Of a stretch of DNA of 38,831 nucleotides, positions 7,656 to 16,543 are shown piece by piece. The DNA is from a virus: positions 1 through 38,831 of IMG/VR virus record IMGVR_UViG_3300043787_000148, one strand, 5' to 3'. Position numbers and translations under genes: made by a program. The first letter of the stretch is position 1; every line of letters begins with the position of its first letter. The notes under the pieces are model-generated. The model ran no database searches and was not told the origin of the DNA. It saw nothing but the letters and a program-made list of their open reading frames with translations.

Positions 7656-9060
7656 GAGCAGCTCCTCGCAGCGGCGGCGGGTGCGGCCTTCGGACGGACG
7701 GCCGCCTCATGGTCGAGCCGAGCCCGCCGATCGCGCCGGAGACGCCCGGGCCCGAGAGCGGGCCTGGCACGATCGGGCCCATGTTGAAGCCCGGAGGCGG
7801 CGATCCGACCGGCCCTGCGCCGCCTCGCGGTCCGAAGTTCGGCATGCGCATGGGGGCGTTCACCACCGCCGGGCCCTTGGGCCGGCCGACCGCGGCCATG
7901 TTGACCGCCATCTTGCCGCCGGATCCGGGGATCTTGGCGACCGCGTGCGGGGCGATCTTGGCGACGTCCTCGGCCATCGGGCCGACGACCTTCGGGTAGG
8001 ACTTCGGGTCGCCCTTGTAGCGGAAGGCATACAGCGGCACGCCCGACGGGTGGTCGCCGACCTTGGCGATGTCGGTCTTCAGCCGCCGATCGGAGCCGAA
8101 CGGGTTTATGGCGCCGAGAGCCCCGGTCGGAGAGAACATGCTGCCGAGCATCTGCAGGCCCGAGGTCGCCGCCTGCAGGTAGTTCGGCGAGCTCTGGGTC
8201 TGGGTCGTCGACTGGCCCTGGGTGGCGTTGCCGTAGGGCGTCATGCCGAGCGCGCTCTGCAGCGTCCCGAGCTGCATGTAGGGGTACTGCCAGGCCTGCT
8301 GGAAGTTCGCCATGTTGGCGTTGATCTGGTTCTGCGCCTGTTGCTGCTCGAGGCTTCCGGCCGAGGTCTGCTCGCCGAAATTGCGCAGCTGCGACATCTG
8401 CGCCTGCTGGCCGAGGTTGCTGAGACCGCTGGCGGCGCTGATGTTGAGCCCGGCCTGGTTCTGCTGCGCGCCCTGGTTCGCCAGCTGGCCCTGTAGATTG
8501 GTGGCGATGTCCTGCTGGGCGGCGCCCTGCGCCTGGCCGAAATTGGCCTGGTTCAGCTGCGCGGCCATCTGGCCCATGCCCATCGCGCCCTGCGCCTGGG
8601 TCACCCCCTGCTGGATCGCCTGGCGCGATCCGCCATAGGCGTTCGACGCCGCCGCTGCGTCTTGGTTCTGGTTCTGCTGCAGCGCCAGGTTCTGCTGCAT
8701 GATCGGCAAGGTGCTGTTGATGACCGACTGGGTGTAGGGGTTCATGTACGGGCTGAGGTTGGTCGAGCTCAGCTGCCCCGGCGTCACCTGCTGCGGCTGT
8801 TGCCCCATCACCCCGAGAAGACCCGCCTGCGCGGCGCCGTACTGATCGGCCCCCGCGTTCGCGCCGCTCGCGGCGGTGTTCCAGGCCTGCTGCATCTGCG
8901 GCGCGACGCCGGCGACCTCCTGGCCCTGGTATTGCTGCAGCGGCTGCGCCGCCACGTTCTGGGCGAAGGCGTAGTTCTGTTGCGCCGCGGTGTTGATCCA
9001 AGGTGGGAGCTGCGTGGTCTGCTGGCTCTGGGTGGTCGAGGTCTGATCGGTGCCGCCCAT
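7648..9060 (-). CDS. Gln/Ala-rich virion protein with S74-type intramolecular chaperone
   Basis: A 470-residue protein. Residues about 10-300 are very rich in Gln, Asn and Ala and should form long helices. From about residue 320 comes a peptidase S74-like chaperone signature, SDRRLKTDI, followed by VPLYAFRYKG and GPMAEDVAKIAP. In known S74 proteins the serine of this motif (here S323) is the self-cleavage nucleophile that releases the trimerisation chaperone. A Pro/Gly-rich tail follows. ATG start with GGGAG six bases upstream. Fibre or ejection-tube subunit are both possible. The chaperone call is stronger than the overall role. Confidence 0.7.
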   Translation of the reverse strand: MGGTDQTSTTQSQQTTQLPPWINTAAQQNYAFAQNVAAQPLQQYQGQEVAGVAPQMQQAWNTAASGANAGADQYGAAQAGLLGVMGQQPQQVTPGQLSSTNLSPYMNPYTQSVINSTLPIMQQNLALQQNQNQDAAAASNAYGGSRQAIQQGVTQAQGAMGMGQMAAQLNQANFGQAQGAAQQDIATNLQGQLANQGAQQNQAGLNISAASGLSNLGQQAQMSQLRNFGEQTSAGSLEQQQAQNQINANMANFQQAWQYPYMQLGTLQSALGMTPYGNATQGQSTTQTQSSPNYLQAATSGLQMLGSMFSPTGALGAINPFGSDRRLKTDIAKVGDHPSGVPLYAFRYKGDPKSYPKVVGPMAEDVAKIAPHAVAKIPGSGGKMAVNMAAVGRPKGPAVVNAPMRMPNFGPRGGAGPVGSPPPGFNMGPIVPGPLSGPGVSGAIGGLGSTMRRPSVRRPHPPPLRGAARG

Positions 9061-9420
9061 CTACATCTCCCGATGATAGAGGTAGTTTTTTGCTTTGACG
9101 CGCCAGCCGTGCCGCTTCGCGTTCGGCATCCAGCCCATGCGCCCGTAGGTCGAGATCAGCCCGCAATTGTTTTCGCCGGCGTAGGCCAAAACCTTGGCGT
9201 GGAGCTCGTCGCCGTCGGCCAGGTCGCCGACCAGGGCGATGACTTGCAGCACCCGCGCGCGGGGAAATTGGTTCACCTGAGTGATCGCCCAGGAATTGTT
9301 GACGACGAACGACTGCATCCGGCCTTCGCCAAGCGCGGTCAGGATGTCGTTGAGCGTGTAGAGGCCGCCCATGCGGTCGAGCACCCGCTCCATGCGCTGA
9401 TGGTAAAGCGCCGCGCTCAT
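9061..9420 (-). CDS. Small tail-region protein, GNAT-like in its C-terminal half
   Basis: A 119-residue protein whose ATG overlaps the stop of the upstream gene (ATGA). The C-terminal two thirds (VLQVIALVGDLADGDEL, then AYAGENNCGLISTYGRMGW) resembles the acetyltransferase-like fold of small podovirus proteins encoded near the internal virion genes. I do not see a full acetyl-CoA binding loop, so catalytic activity is doubtful. Its stop directly abuts the next ATG. Likely an accessory to virion assembly; moderately sure it is real, unsure of function. Confidence 0.65.
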   Translation of the reverse strand: MSAALYHQRMERVLDRMGGLYTLNDILTALGEGRMQSFVVNNSWAITQVNQFPRARVLQVIALVGDLADGDELHAKVLAYAGENNCGLISTYGRMGWMPNAKRHGWRVKAKNYLYHREM

Positions 9421-9701
9421 GGGGCGCCCCCGCCGAGCGGCACCCGGGTCGTGATGTAGTTTCCTTGCTGATTGACCTGGAGCTGCCACACCGTCGGCGT
9501 GACGCCGGGGGGCGCGTCGTAGGCCACCAGCATGATGCTGTTCTGCGCCTGGCCGGCTTGCTGCTTGGTGTTGAGCGCGGTCATCGCCCACAAGCTGAAC
9601 CGGCGCAGATAGCCGAGCAGAAGGGGGTTGAGGTTCGGCGCCGAGGGGATGTCGGGCGGGGGAGGAGTGGTCGGAGGGGTCGCGGGGGCTGGGCTGGCCA
9701 T
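9417..9701 (-). CDS. Small tail-operon protein (94 aa)
   Basis: A 94-residue protein with a Pro/Thr-rich N-terminus (about 1-25), a short hydrophobic helix, and a beta-rich C-terminus (NSIMLVAYDAPPG, then WQLQVNQQGNY). It is coupled on both sides: its ATG touches the nozzle gene's stop (TGATG), and its own stop overlaps the next ATG. Family not recognised. The position after the nozzle suggests a tail accessory. Confidence 0.6.
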   Translation of the reverse strand: MASPAPATPPTTPPPPDIPSAPNLNPLLLGYLRRFSLWAMTALNTKQQAGQAQNSIMLVAYDAPPGVTPTVWQLQVNQQGNYITTRVPLGGGAP

Positions 9702-11497
9702 CAGCGGTCTCCCCTTGGCACGGCGTCGATCAAGTGCTGGCCGACGGTGACCGGCAGCACCGACGGGCCGGCGATCGCGATCAAGAGGCGGATGTCGCGG
9801 CCGGTGGTGCGGAAGTCGACATAGCCGTCGGAGCGCACCGGCCGCGGCGGGCTCTGGATCTCAGTGACCGGCTGGCCGGCGCTCAAGCTGCGGCTGTTCG
9901 AATAGAACAGCGAATAGAGCAGGCTCGAGACTGCGCCGCCGATGTCCGGGATCATCTGCTTGACCGTGGTCAGCTTCGACCCGCTGTTGATGTTGAGATC
10001 GTAGGTCTCGGCCCACGGCAGGTCCGCGTTGCCGTAGACGACGCCGAGCTCGTGCTCGAACGCCACCAGGCCGTCGGCCAGGATCGGCTGGGCGGTGTAG
10101 GACGAGGTGATGCCGGCCGAGCGGCTCATCTGGCCTTGCGACCACCACCCCTCTTTATAGTTGTAGATTATGCAGCGGGTGTTGTAGCCGGCGCCGGAGG
10201 CGTTGGTGGCCTCGCCCTGCGGGTAGAACCACCAAAACTCGTTGAAGCCGGCGATGTGCACCGCGGTCGCCTGCTCGCGCACATTGAGCAGATCGATGTC
10301 GTCGTCGACCCACGGCCTGACCATGCACTGCACTGGCAGGATCGAGGTGCCGTCGAACGAGAACACGCCCTGCTGGCTCATCCAGAGCGACATCGAGGAC
10401 GTCGAGGTGATTGAGCAGGGCGACCAGGGCGTGCAGTTGTCCGCCAATTCGACGTAGTTATAGATATAGGGCAGGCCGAGGAACTGGACGACGTAGGCCT
10501 TCTTGCCGGTGAAGAAGATCGTGCCGTTGCGGGTCGAATGCGCGGTGACGATCGGCGACGCCGGCTCGATGTCGAGATAGCCCGCCTGGCTGGTGACGTC
10601 AGAATAATTCCAGCTGTTGAAATTTTCCTGGTCGCACCAGGCGAAGCGCCGGAACGAGCCGCCACCGGAGGTCCCGTCTTCGGTGGTGCCGAACATCTGG
10701 ACAAAGCGCTCGGGGGTGACGACGAAACAGCGCCCGAGCGGCGCGCCGGCGGCTTTGGTGGCGATGTTGCCGAAGCCCAGCATATCGTTGGCCGAGCCCG
10801 GGTTCAGCGCGTTGGCGGTCAGTGTCAGCGTAGGGTCGGCGCTGGTCGGATAGGTCGCGACTGTGCCGACCGGGAGCCCGGTCGTCTGATTGTAGACGGG
10901 CATGCCCGCCGTGACGGAGCCGGGATTGAGCTCGAGCATCTGGATAGTGGTCTGAGCGGTGCCCCACGGCGTGTAGGCCCCGATGCTCGCCACGATCCCC
11001 GGCTGGCCCGCGCTGGGATCCCACTGCAACAGCCGCCCGTCGGGCGACGTCATCGCCAGCAGGATCTGGCCGAAGTTGTCGAGGCTCCAGGCGCTCGGCA
11101 GGGCGTCGATCGGGACTATCGATGGGTCGGTGGTCGGCACGCCGTAGTCGCCGGCGGAATAATAGCCGCCGCCATATCCGCCCTCGGCGATCGGTGGCGG
11201 GGCGACCAGAGGCGGGATCGGCGAGATGTCGATGAGCTCGCCGCCGACCTCGACGTAGAGGTTCGCCTCGCACAGATATGCGATGTAGTAGATGGCGTCG
11301 AGGCTATACCAGCCGTGGATGGCTTTGCAGCGCGAGGCGAACTGATAGTTGTACTGCGCCTGGCCGCCGACCGGGGCCATCTGGCCCTCGACCCAGCGCA
11401 TCAAGTTGACTTCCGCCCAATTGCTCGAGCGCTGGTTCTTGGTGGGCTTGGCGACGACGCCAGGCGGGATCTCAAGCGGTCTGAAGTCGGTGCTCAT
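9701..11497 (-). CDS. Tail nozzle / DNA-stabilisation protein, beta-propeller type
   Basis: A 598-residue protein, beta-rich throughout with repeated blades. Around residues 370-400 it has the phrase MSLWMSQQGVFSFDGTSI, which resembles the SxxGVxxFDG pattern of P22 gp10-like stabilisation and podovirus tail-tube proteins. Such proteins close the portal channel and form the short tail. ATG at 11497 is chosen; a much longer in-frame extension would overlap two upstream genes. It comes four bases after the preceding stop. The role is inferred from motif and order (portal, capsid, adaptor, fibre, nozzle). Confidence 0.65.
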   Translation of the reverse strand: MSTDFRPLEIPPGVVAKPTKNQRSSNWAEVNLMRWVEGQMAPVGGQAQYNYQFASRCKAIHGWYSLDAIYYIAYLCEANLYVEVGGELIDISPIPPLVAPPPIAEGGYGGGYYSAGDYGVPTTDPSIVPIDALPSAWSLDNFGQILLAMTSPDGRLLQWDPSAGQPGIVASIGAYTPWGTAQTTIQMLELNPGSVTAGMPVYNQTTGLPVGTVATYPTSADPTLTLTANALNPGSANDMLGFGNIATKAAGAPLGRCFVVTPERFVQMFGTTEDGTSGGGSFRRFAWCDQENFNSWNYSDVTSQAGYLDIEPASPIVTAHSTRNGTIFFTGKKAYVVQFLGLPYIYNYVELADNCTPWSPCSITSTSSMSLWMSQQGVFSFDGTSILPVQCMVRPWVDDDIDLLNVREQATAVHIAGFNEFWWFYPQGEATNASGAGYNTRCIIYNYKEGWWSQGQMSRSAGITSSYTAQPILADGLVAFEHELGVVYGNADLPWAETYDLNINSGSKLTTVKQMIPDIGGAVSSLLYSLFYSNSRSLSAGQPVTEIQSPPRPVRSDGYVDFRTTGRDIRLLIAIAGPSVLPVTVGQHLIDAVPRGDR

Positions 11498-11501
11498 GAC
11501 G

Positions 11502-12293
11502 TCAGCGCCTTCGCCTCGCGTAGAGAGAAGCCGTTGTCGGGAGGGTCCCGCCACCCGATCCATACAGACCGACGGTGAGATAAACGGTCTGCGCGACGGT
11601 CGTGTTGAAGCGCATCGGATGAACGCAAGCCGCTTGCGCCGCGTTGGCGGCCGGATTGGCGGGGCCGATGTAGCCGAAGGCGACGTTGTTTTCGTTGGCG
11701 ATAGTGGCGAGCGCGACCGACATCGCCTGCGCCAGCGTGCCGCCGGTCCCGGCCGCCATGTAGAAACTGCCCCACACGTCCCAATCGCCGGGGGAGAGCA
11801 CAACTCCGACGATGCTGGTCGGGGTGTTCCAGGACAGTTGTTCGGAGTTGGACGCGGTCATAAATTCGCCGACCTGTCCGGCGGCGGCGTTCGATCCGTC
11901 GGTCACTCCCACGGAAGCCATGGGCGCGCTGAACGTGACGCTTCCCGTCGCCCGGTTAACCGTCAGCGGCGTCGAGAGCAGCACGCCGCCGTCGCTATAG
12001 GCGCTGAGAGAGAGGTTCGAGCCGGCGTTGCCGCCGCTTTCAACGCTGGTGTCTTCCGCCAGCACCCATCGCGTCTGCTGGCCGGCGGGGGCCTGGCCGT
12101 TCAGGAACATCAGCTGCGCGGGCACGGCGGTGCTGGGCTCGCTGAGCAAAGTGAATTCAGACCCATTGGCCGCGCCCCAAACCTGGGCGTCGATCAGGTC
12201 CAAGTCGTCGTTGAGCTTCGCCCCCCAGGTCGTCGGCGAACCGGCGATTTGGGGCTTCACCCAGTTGTAATTGACCGTGACAGTGTCAGCCAA
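11502..12293 (-). CDS. Fibre-like structural protein
   Basis: A 263-residue protein that I start at TTG (12293), because GGAGG lies six bases upstream and no suitable ATG exists. The opening (MADTVTVNYNWVKPQ, then TWGAKLNDDLDLIDAQVW) is a common start of phage fibre proteins and attaches them to the virion. The remainder is Ser/Thr/Gly-rich beta structure (LSLSAYSDGG), typical of fibre shafts. The C-terminus ends in arginines (YARRRR). It overlaps the 54-residue gene upstream by eight bases. Probably a second fibre or short tail appendage. Confidence 0.65.
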   Translation of the reverse strand: MADTVTVNYNWVKPQIAGSPTTWGAKLNDDLDLIDAQVWGAANGSEFTLLSEPSTAVPAQLMFLNGQAPAGQQTRWVLAEDTSVESGGNAGSNLSLSAYSDGGVLLSTPLTVNRATGSVTFSAPMASVGVTDGSNAAAGQVGEFMTASNSEQLSWNTPTSIVGVVLSPGDWDVWGSFYMAAGTGGTLAQAMSVALATIANENNVAFGYIGPANPAANAAQAACVHPMRFNTTVAQTVYLTVGLYGSGGGTLPTTASLYARRRR

Positions 12294-12450
12294 GGGGGGC
12301 CTCCGGGCGCGTGTAGGCCGCCGGCGTGTTGCCCTCGTCGAGCCACGCCAGATAGTCCTGATAGTCGAGGTTGTTGGGGTCGAACGGGATGAACGCGCCG
12401 TCCTCGTCGCGAACAACAGTGTAAGGATGTTCAGTGAGCGTGTAGTTCAT
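12286..12450 (-). CDS. Small tail-fibre-assembly-like protein (54 aa)
   Basis: A 54-residue gene starting one base after the tail-fibre stop and overlapping the next fibre gene by eight bases. The product reads YTVVRDEDGAFIPFDPNN then LDYQDYLAWLDEGN. That pattern (a value line, then NxDYxxYLxWxxEGNTP) is typical of XkdW-like and fibre-chaperone small phage proteins. It is acidic and probably helps the neighbouring fibre fold. Placement between two fibre genes supports this. Confident that it is a gene; the chaperone role is inference. Confidence 0.7.
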   Translation of the reverse strand: MNYTLTEHPYTVVRDEDGAFIPFDPNNLDYQDYLAWLDEGNTPAAYTRPEAPLG

Positions 12451-12451
12451 C

Positions 12452-14269
12452 TCAAAGCTCCGCGCTCAATGTCATATTGCCCTCCCAACTTGCTTGCCCC
12501 ATCACTGTGACTAAAGCAGAAACCAGGACATTCCCGGCCTGACTATTGGTGGCGGAAGCAACACCGCAATTATTCTGCGAAATAACCCCAACAGTCGCGG
12601 TTGGCGCAGCGCGCATTGTTTGGAAAGTGACTGCCGCAGCTATCGGAGCAGCAGCAGCGTTATAACCAAGAATTCGTAAATCTAAGACAAGCTTGTAATA
12701 TCGTTCACAATCGGCTTGGACCTTCGCCAGCGACTGCCGGTTGAACGGCGTGGCGACGGCGCCGATCTCCAGCTTGGCCCTGGTCACAGTCCCCGTGTTG
12801 AACTCGATCGTGGTGTTGACGCCAGCAGGCAGCGACGCGGTGACGATCGGGCTTGCCGCATAAGCGCCGGCCGGCGTTCCCTGGTAGACGCGGGCCTGCG
12901 CCGTGCCTGTCCACGACAGGGTGTAAACGCCGCCTTCGATCAGGCCCGCTTCGATGATCTGGGTGAGCGACCCCGCAGTGATGGTGATGGCGGTGTCGGG
13001 AAGCGCGGCGGTGAATGAATAGGTGCAGCCGGCCGCCCCCGCCTTCCAGCGATCATGGCCATAAGCCGCGGCGGCGAGCGCGGTTGCGGAAACATAGCCG
13101 CGCTGATTGACGGCGAAGTTGCCGTTGATGACCCGATTGTCGCCCATAGGGACCAGCACGGTCGAAATCGTGCCGTCGGCCGCCGCCCTGATCGACGTCC
13201 CATCGACCTTGACGGCGCCCAAGACCGTCGTCGAAGCGGGCGGGAGCGCTTGGTTGGCCCAGGACAATATGCCCGATCCGTTGGTGCTGAGAACCTGACC
13301 AGCCGCGCCGCCGTAGATCGCGAGATTGTTCGGACTGGCGAGGGCGAGGAGGCCGTTGACCGCCAGACCGCCCGCGATGGTGACGCCGGAACCATTGAAG
13401 GCCGTAGAACCGTCGGCCCGCGCGATGGTCAGCCAGTTGCCGAGAAACGCGCCGGTGGTGCTGTACCCCGCAAGGGTGAAATTCGCCCCGGTGTTGTTCA
13501 ATCCCTCCGCAGTGCCGTCGCCTATCGCCATCTGCCAACGCGCGACATTGGCAGCCGTGCTCAAAATCGCTCGCTGACTGCCGCCGGTGACCGGCGCATT
13601 AAGCACCAGGCTGTTGGAGCCCTGCACCGTGAGAACCTGATTGACCGTCAGGCTCCCGGTGATGATGCCGCCGGTGGTCGGGAGGACCGTCGCCCAGGCG
13701 GTGTTGACCCGCCCATAGGCGTTGCCGTCGCTCGGCGCGTCGACCTGGATGGCGTCGAGCTGCCACGTCGAGTTGAACCGGCCAAACCGTTGACTGGTGC
13801 TCGGCGCTTCGGGAATGTAGGTCTGCGGCAGGCGCTCCCAGGTCGCCATATACCTGCCGTAGATGTAATTATCCATCGGCGCTTCTTCGACGTCGCCGCC
13901 CCCGCCGCCGTGCGCCTCGAGGTATTCAAGGGTCACCGCCTCCATCGGCTCGACCGGATCGCGGCTGAGCAGCACCGGATAGTCGAACCAGATCCCAGTG
14001 GGCGAGATCTCGGCCGCGGTCGAAACGAAATTGCCCTGACCGTCGAGCTGGTTGATCTGGAAGTTCGGCGGCGTGCTGCCGTCGTTCAGCGAAACCTGCC
14101 AGTAGGGCGAGCTCACCGTCGCCGGCACGCCGGTGATGACGATCCCATCGACGATCGACGGACCGCCGGGCGCGCAGCCGGAGGCGTCGCTCCAGTCGTT
14201 GGACGGCGGCAGCGGTTTGACCCATTGCGGAGGGGCTGGCGCTGGCCCAGGCACCCACTGGTCGGTCAC
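12452..14269 (-). CDS. Tail fibre / receptor-binding protein
   Basis: A 605-residue protein starting at GTG, coupled to the upstream stop by a GTGA overlap. The N-terminus is Pro-rich (about 1-35) and likely binds the virion. The middle is repetitive Ser/Thr/Gly beta structure (GSLTVNQVLTVQGSN; GGLAVNGLLAL). From about 385 a carbohydrate-binding-like region begins (NRVINGNFAVNQRG, then YGHDRWKAG), a motif common in phage receptor-binding proteins. The last 90 codons are clearly richer in A and T than the rest, suggesting an exchanged tip domain. Likely host-range determinant. Confidence 0.75.
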   Translation of the reverse strand: MTDQWVPGPAPAPPQWVKPLPPSNDWSDASGCAPGGPSIVDGIVITGVPATVSSPYWQVSLNDGSTPPNFQINQLDGQGNFVSTAAEISPTGIWFDYPVLLSRDPVEPMEAVTLEYLEAHGGGGGDVEEAPMDNYIYGRYMATWERLPQTYIPEAPSTSQRFGRFNSTWQLDAIQVDAPSDGNAYGRVNTAWATVLPTTGGIITGSLTVNQVLTVQGSNSLVLNAPVTGGSQRAILSTAANVARWQMAIGDGTAEGLNNTGANFTLAGYSTTGAFLGNWLTIARADGSTAFNGSGVTIAGGLAVNGLLALASPNNLAIYGGAAGQVLSTNGSGILSWANQALPPASTTVLGAVKVDGTSIRAAADGTISTVLVPMGDNRVINGNFAVNQRGYVSATALAAAAYGHDRWKAGAAGCTYSFTAALPDTAITITAGSLTQIIEAGLIEGGVYTLSWTGTAQARVYQGTPAGAYAASPIVTASLPAGVNTTIEFNTGTVTRAKLEIGAVATPFNRQSLAKVQADCERYYKLVLDLRILGYNAAAAPIAAAVTFQTMRAAPTATVGVISQNNCGVASATNSQAGNVLVSALVTVMGQASWEGNMTLSAEL

Positions 14270-15663
14270 GGCACCGTCGCCGTCATCGAAGCCCTGAAGA
14301 GGGGATTTATTCCCCCGCCAGTCACTGTCGTCAAAATACTCAACAATTCACTAGCCGAAGTTTGGTAAGTATCAGTTGTGTCCTGCTCAATATCCAATGT
14401 TGGACATACTGTTGAACCAGCAGGAAGGGTTACAGTCGGCGCTCGACTAACACTATTGCTGCGTAACGTCACGTTTCTCGAAACCGTTGCGCTGATCGCG
14501 GGACATTGCGCGGCGAGAAGATTGCCTAAAGTCATAGTCCCTGGCGAAATATTTTGAACCAATGTTTCGTTGGTGCTTACCGTCCCATTTTGAACTCCAG
14601 CCACTGCGAGATAATTTGTCGTCGCAGAGTTACTATTAGGATTGCTGAATAACACCGCCTGATGCAGCACCGCCGGTTGCCAACGTAGCGAAAAAGCTAT
14701 GGTAACGTTGCCAACACCCGCTCCCGCCGCGCACCCAGCGGCGTTGCTCGGACAAATTTGCAGTGAAATAGTGTCTTTCGGCGCGACGCTCAACGAATGG
14801 GTCAAATCCGTGCATTGTTGAGGCGGCGTGTTGTTTGGAGCAGAGCAAGTCGTCGTAATGCTAGTGGCGACGCCGTTTTTGAAGACAGTAAATTGAATAC
14901 TCGCTGTCGTCAGAAGAGCATAAGGAACCGATACATACAAATGATCCAATACACCATCAGTCGGCATCACCGCCGCGGCAAGTTGATCCGTAGTTACCGC
15001 CGCAAATCCACTTGGGCCAAGATAAGTAATCCCTGTTTGGGATATAAAATTATTGGTCGAACTACCAATCAAACTTTCTTGCCCGTTGGCGCTGGTGAAT
15101 AATGCAGAAAGACCAATATTCCCAGTAGCTGTCGGCGTTCCAGTCGGCTGAGATTGAAAAGCTATAATATTCCCAGCGTAAACATCAGCAGTATCAACCG
15201 TGTCAGAACATTGTTGGTTCGTCCCTAAATTAGGACCACCTTGACCAATAGAACATTGCACCGTCGTCGCGCCACCAACATAAAAACTAAACGTATAATA
15301 GCCAGTAACGATTTGAGCTAACGTGTGCACCGTCAAATTAGAAACAGTACCTGGAATAGGGCTCGGCGATCCCCTCAATGCTGCCGCATTCCAATTAGAG
15401 CCAAACGGATTTTGACCTTGGACTGTAGCAGCTACCGCCGCCGTATTGACCATTAGCGGCGTCACCATATTGGTGCCGCCCGCATTGGTCGCCGCGGCGC
15501 AAAGACGCCCCTGGGTATCCATCGTCAGCTGCTGAAGACCCGGACCTACCTGCTCCAGCTCGCGCCCCTGCGCGCACGTCGGCACCACCAGCGCCTTGGA
15601 CAGGCTCTGGGCGTGCGCCGCAGCTGACGTCGACAGCAGGAGAGCGAGCAGAAGTCGCTTCAC
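14266..15663 (-). CDS. Secreted protein in the tail operon, AT-rich, unknown function
   Basis: A 465-residue protein with a clear signal peptide (KRLLLALLLSTSAAAHAQ) and a GTG start overlapping the previous stop. Just after the signal comes VPTC, then LQQLTMDTQGRLCAAAT, which is shared with the next gene upstream. The remainder is Ser/Thr/Ala-rich with several cysteines (C-S-I, QQCSDT, QQCTDL, CPSNAAGC), suggesting disulfides and export. Base composition between about 14,290 and 15,470 is markedly more A/T-rich than the flanks, so most of the gene was probably acquired separately. Signal peptides are unusual for virion proteins; function unknown. Confidence 0.7.
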   Translation of the reverse strand: MKRLLLALLLSTSAAAHAQSLSKALVVPTCAQGRELEQVGPGLQQLTMDTQGRLCAAATNAGGTNMVTPLMVNTAAVAATVQGQNPFGSNWNAAALRGSPSPIPGTVSNLTVHTLAQIVTGYYTFSFYVGGATTVQCSIGQGGPNLGTNQQCSDTVDTADVYAGNIIAFQSQPTGTPTATGNIGLSALFTSANGQESLIGSSTNNFISQTGITYLGPSGFAAVTTDQLAAAVMPTDGVLDHLYVSVPYALLTTASIQFTVFKNGVATSITTTCSAPNNTPPQQCTDLTHSLSVAPKDTISLQICPSNAAGCAAGAGVGNVTIAFSLRWQPAVLHQAVLFSNPNSNSATTNYLAVAGVQNGTVSTNETLVQNISPGTMTLGNLLAAQCPAISATVSRNVTLRSNSVSRAPTVTLPAGSTVCPTLDIEQDTTDTYQTSASELLSILTTVTGGGINPLFRASMTATVP

Positions 15664-15908
15664 TTCTGCGGCTCCTGGCTCTGGTCTTGCTGCTGCTGCC
15701 GCCGCTGCGGCGCGCCCTTTTCAACCACGGTCGCGGTGGTCGTCGCACAGAGATAACCTGTCGTATTCATGGTCAACTGGTGCAGCGTGCCGATCGCGTT
15801 GCTGTAATTCGCACTGCCGCAAGCCGGCAGGACGATCGCCTGGCCGAACGCAGGCGTGCCGACCAATGAAACCAGCAAAGCCAGTCTGATCATGTTTCTG
15901 CTCCTCAT
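15660..15908 (-). CDS. Small secreted protein, paralogue of the next gene's N-terminus
   Basis: An 82-residue protein. ATG at 15908 is chosen because GAGGAGG lies six bases upstream; a second ATG five codons in is possible. The N-terminal hydrophobic stretch (MIRLALLVSLVGTPAFGQA) is a signal peptide. The mature part, LPACG then TLHQLTMNTTGYLCATTT, repeats the pattern seen after the signal of the 465-residue neighbour. The tail is Gln/Arg/Lys-rich (QRRQQQQDQSQEPQK). The two tandem secreted proteins look like a duplicated module. Role unknown. Confidence 0.7.
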   Translation of the reverse strand: MRSRNMIRLALLVSLVGTPAFGQAIVLPACGSANYSNAIGTLHQLTMNTTGYLCATTTATVVEKGAPQRRQQQQDQSQEPQK

Positions 15909-16543
15909 TAGAACCTCCTCACCCGGGTGCGGGTGAGACGCGAGCCGCTCGCTTTGGCCTTCAGATGAACGTTGTTGAGCTTGACGATCTCGTCCTCGAC
16001 CTCCTGCTTCATCAAGAGCGCCTTCTGCTCTTCGCCGACGGCGTAAAGGTTGGAATGGATCAGCGCCGCCTTGAGGTAGAGGCTCGGATATTTGGTGTAG
16101 ATCCAGCTCGAGCCGAGCGTCGCCATCACCGGCACTTCGCCGTAGTAGTTCATCGTGTAGGTGATGCCCTCGGTCGCATCGGGCGTGCCGCCGAAATACA
16201 TCGTGCGGCCTTCGATTGTATAATAGCCGTAGGCCCAGTTGTCGGAAAGATTGAAGAACTCGTCCCGGGACTTGTAGCGGATCGGCAGGAAGCCGTTCGC
16301 GCCGTTGGCGTTCTGGATCTGGACGAAGTCGGCCTCGAGCCAGTCGTCGGGCAGGGCCGAGCAGCGCTGGGTGACGACGTTGGTGGTGAAGTTGATCATC
16401 CGGTCGACGCGGAGCTCGGCGTTGAACTTCTCCTCGGCCATCGACACGAACGAGGCGACGAGCGCCGACGACCAGTCCTGCCGGTTCGCCCAGTCGGCGA
16501 TCTGGGCGCAAAACGTGGTGTAGTCGCTCGTGCCGTTGCTCAT
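15908..16543 (-). CDS. Head-tail adaptor protein
   Basis: A 211-residue protein. The sequence (DYTTFCAQIADWANRQD at the start, then LPDDWLEADFVQI and YYGEVPVM) matches the adaptor/gatekeeper family (DUF6682-like) that sits under the portal in podoviruses. The body is helical and polar; the C-terminus is basic (SRLTRTRVRRF). ATG at 16543 is set by the TGATG overlap with the upstream stop. Its place between capsid and tail genes agrees. Family assignment is from pattern memory. Confidence 0.7.
   Translation of the reverse strand: MSNGTSDYTTFCAQIADWANRQDWSSALVASFVSMAEEKFNAELRVDRMINFTTNVVTQRCSALPDDWLEADFVQIQNANGANGFLPIRYKSRDEFFNLSDNWAYGYYTIEGRTMYFGGTPDATEGITYTMNYYGEVPVMATLGSSWIYTKYPSLYLKAALIHSNLYAVGEEQKALLMKQEVEDEIVKLNNVHLKAKASGSRLTRTRVRRF

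Noticed and set aside
10538-11578. Long plus-strand frame opposite the nozzle gene
   Set aside because: Shadow of a well-supported gene; no ribosome site or motif.
13262-13274. GGACAATATGCCC, similar to the operator
   Set aside because: It lies inside the tail-fibre coding sequence with no promoter nearby and differs from the consensus; judged chance.
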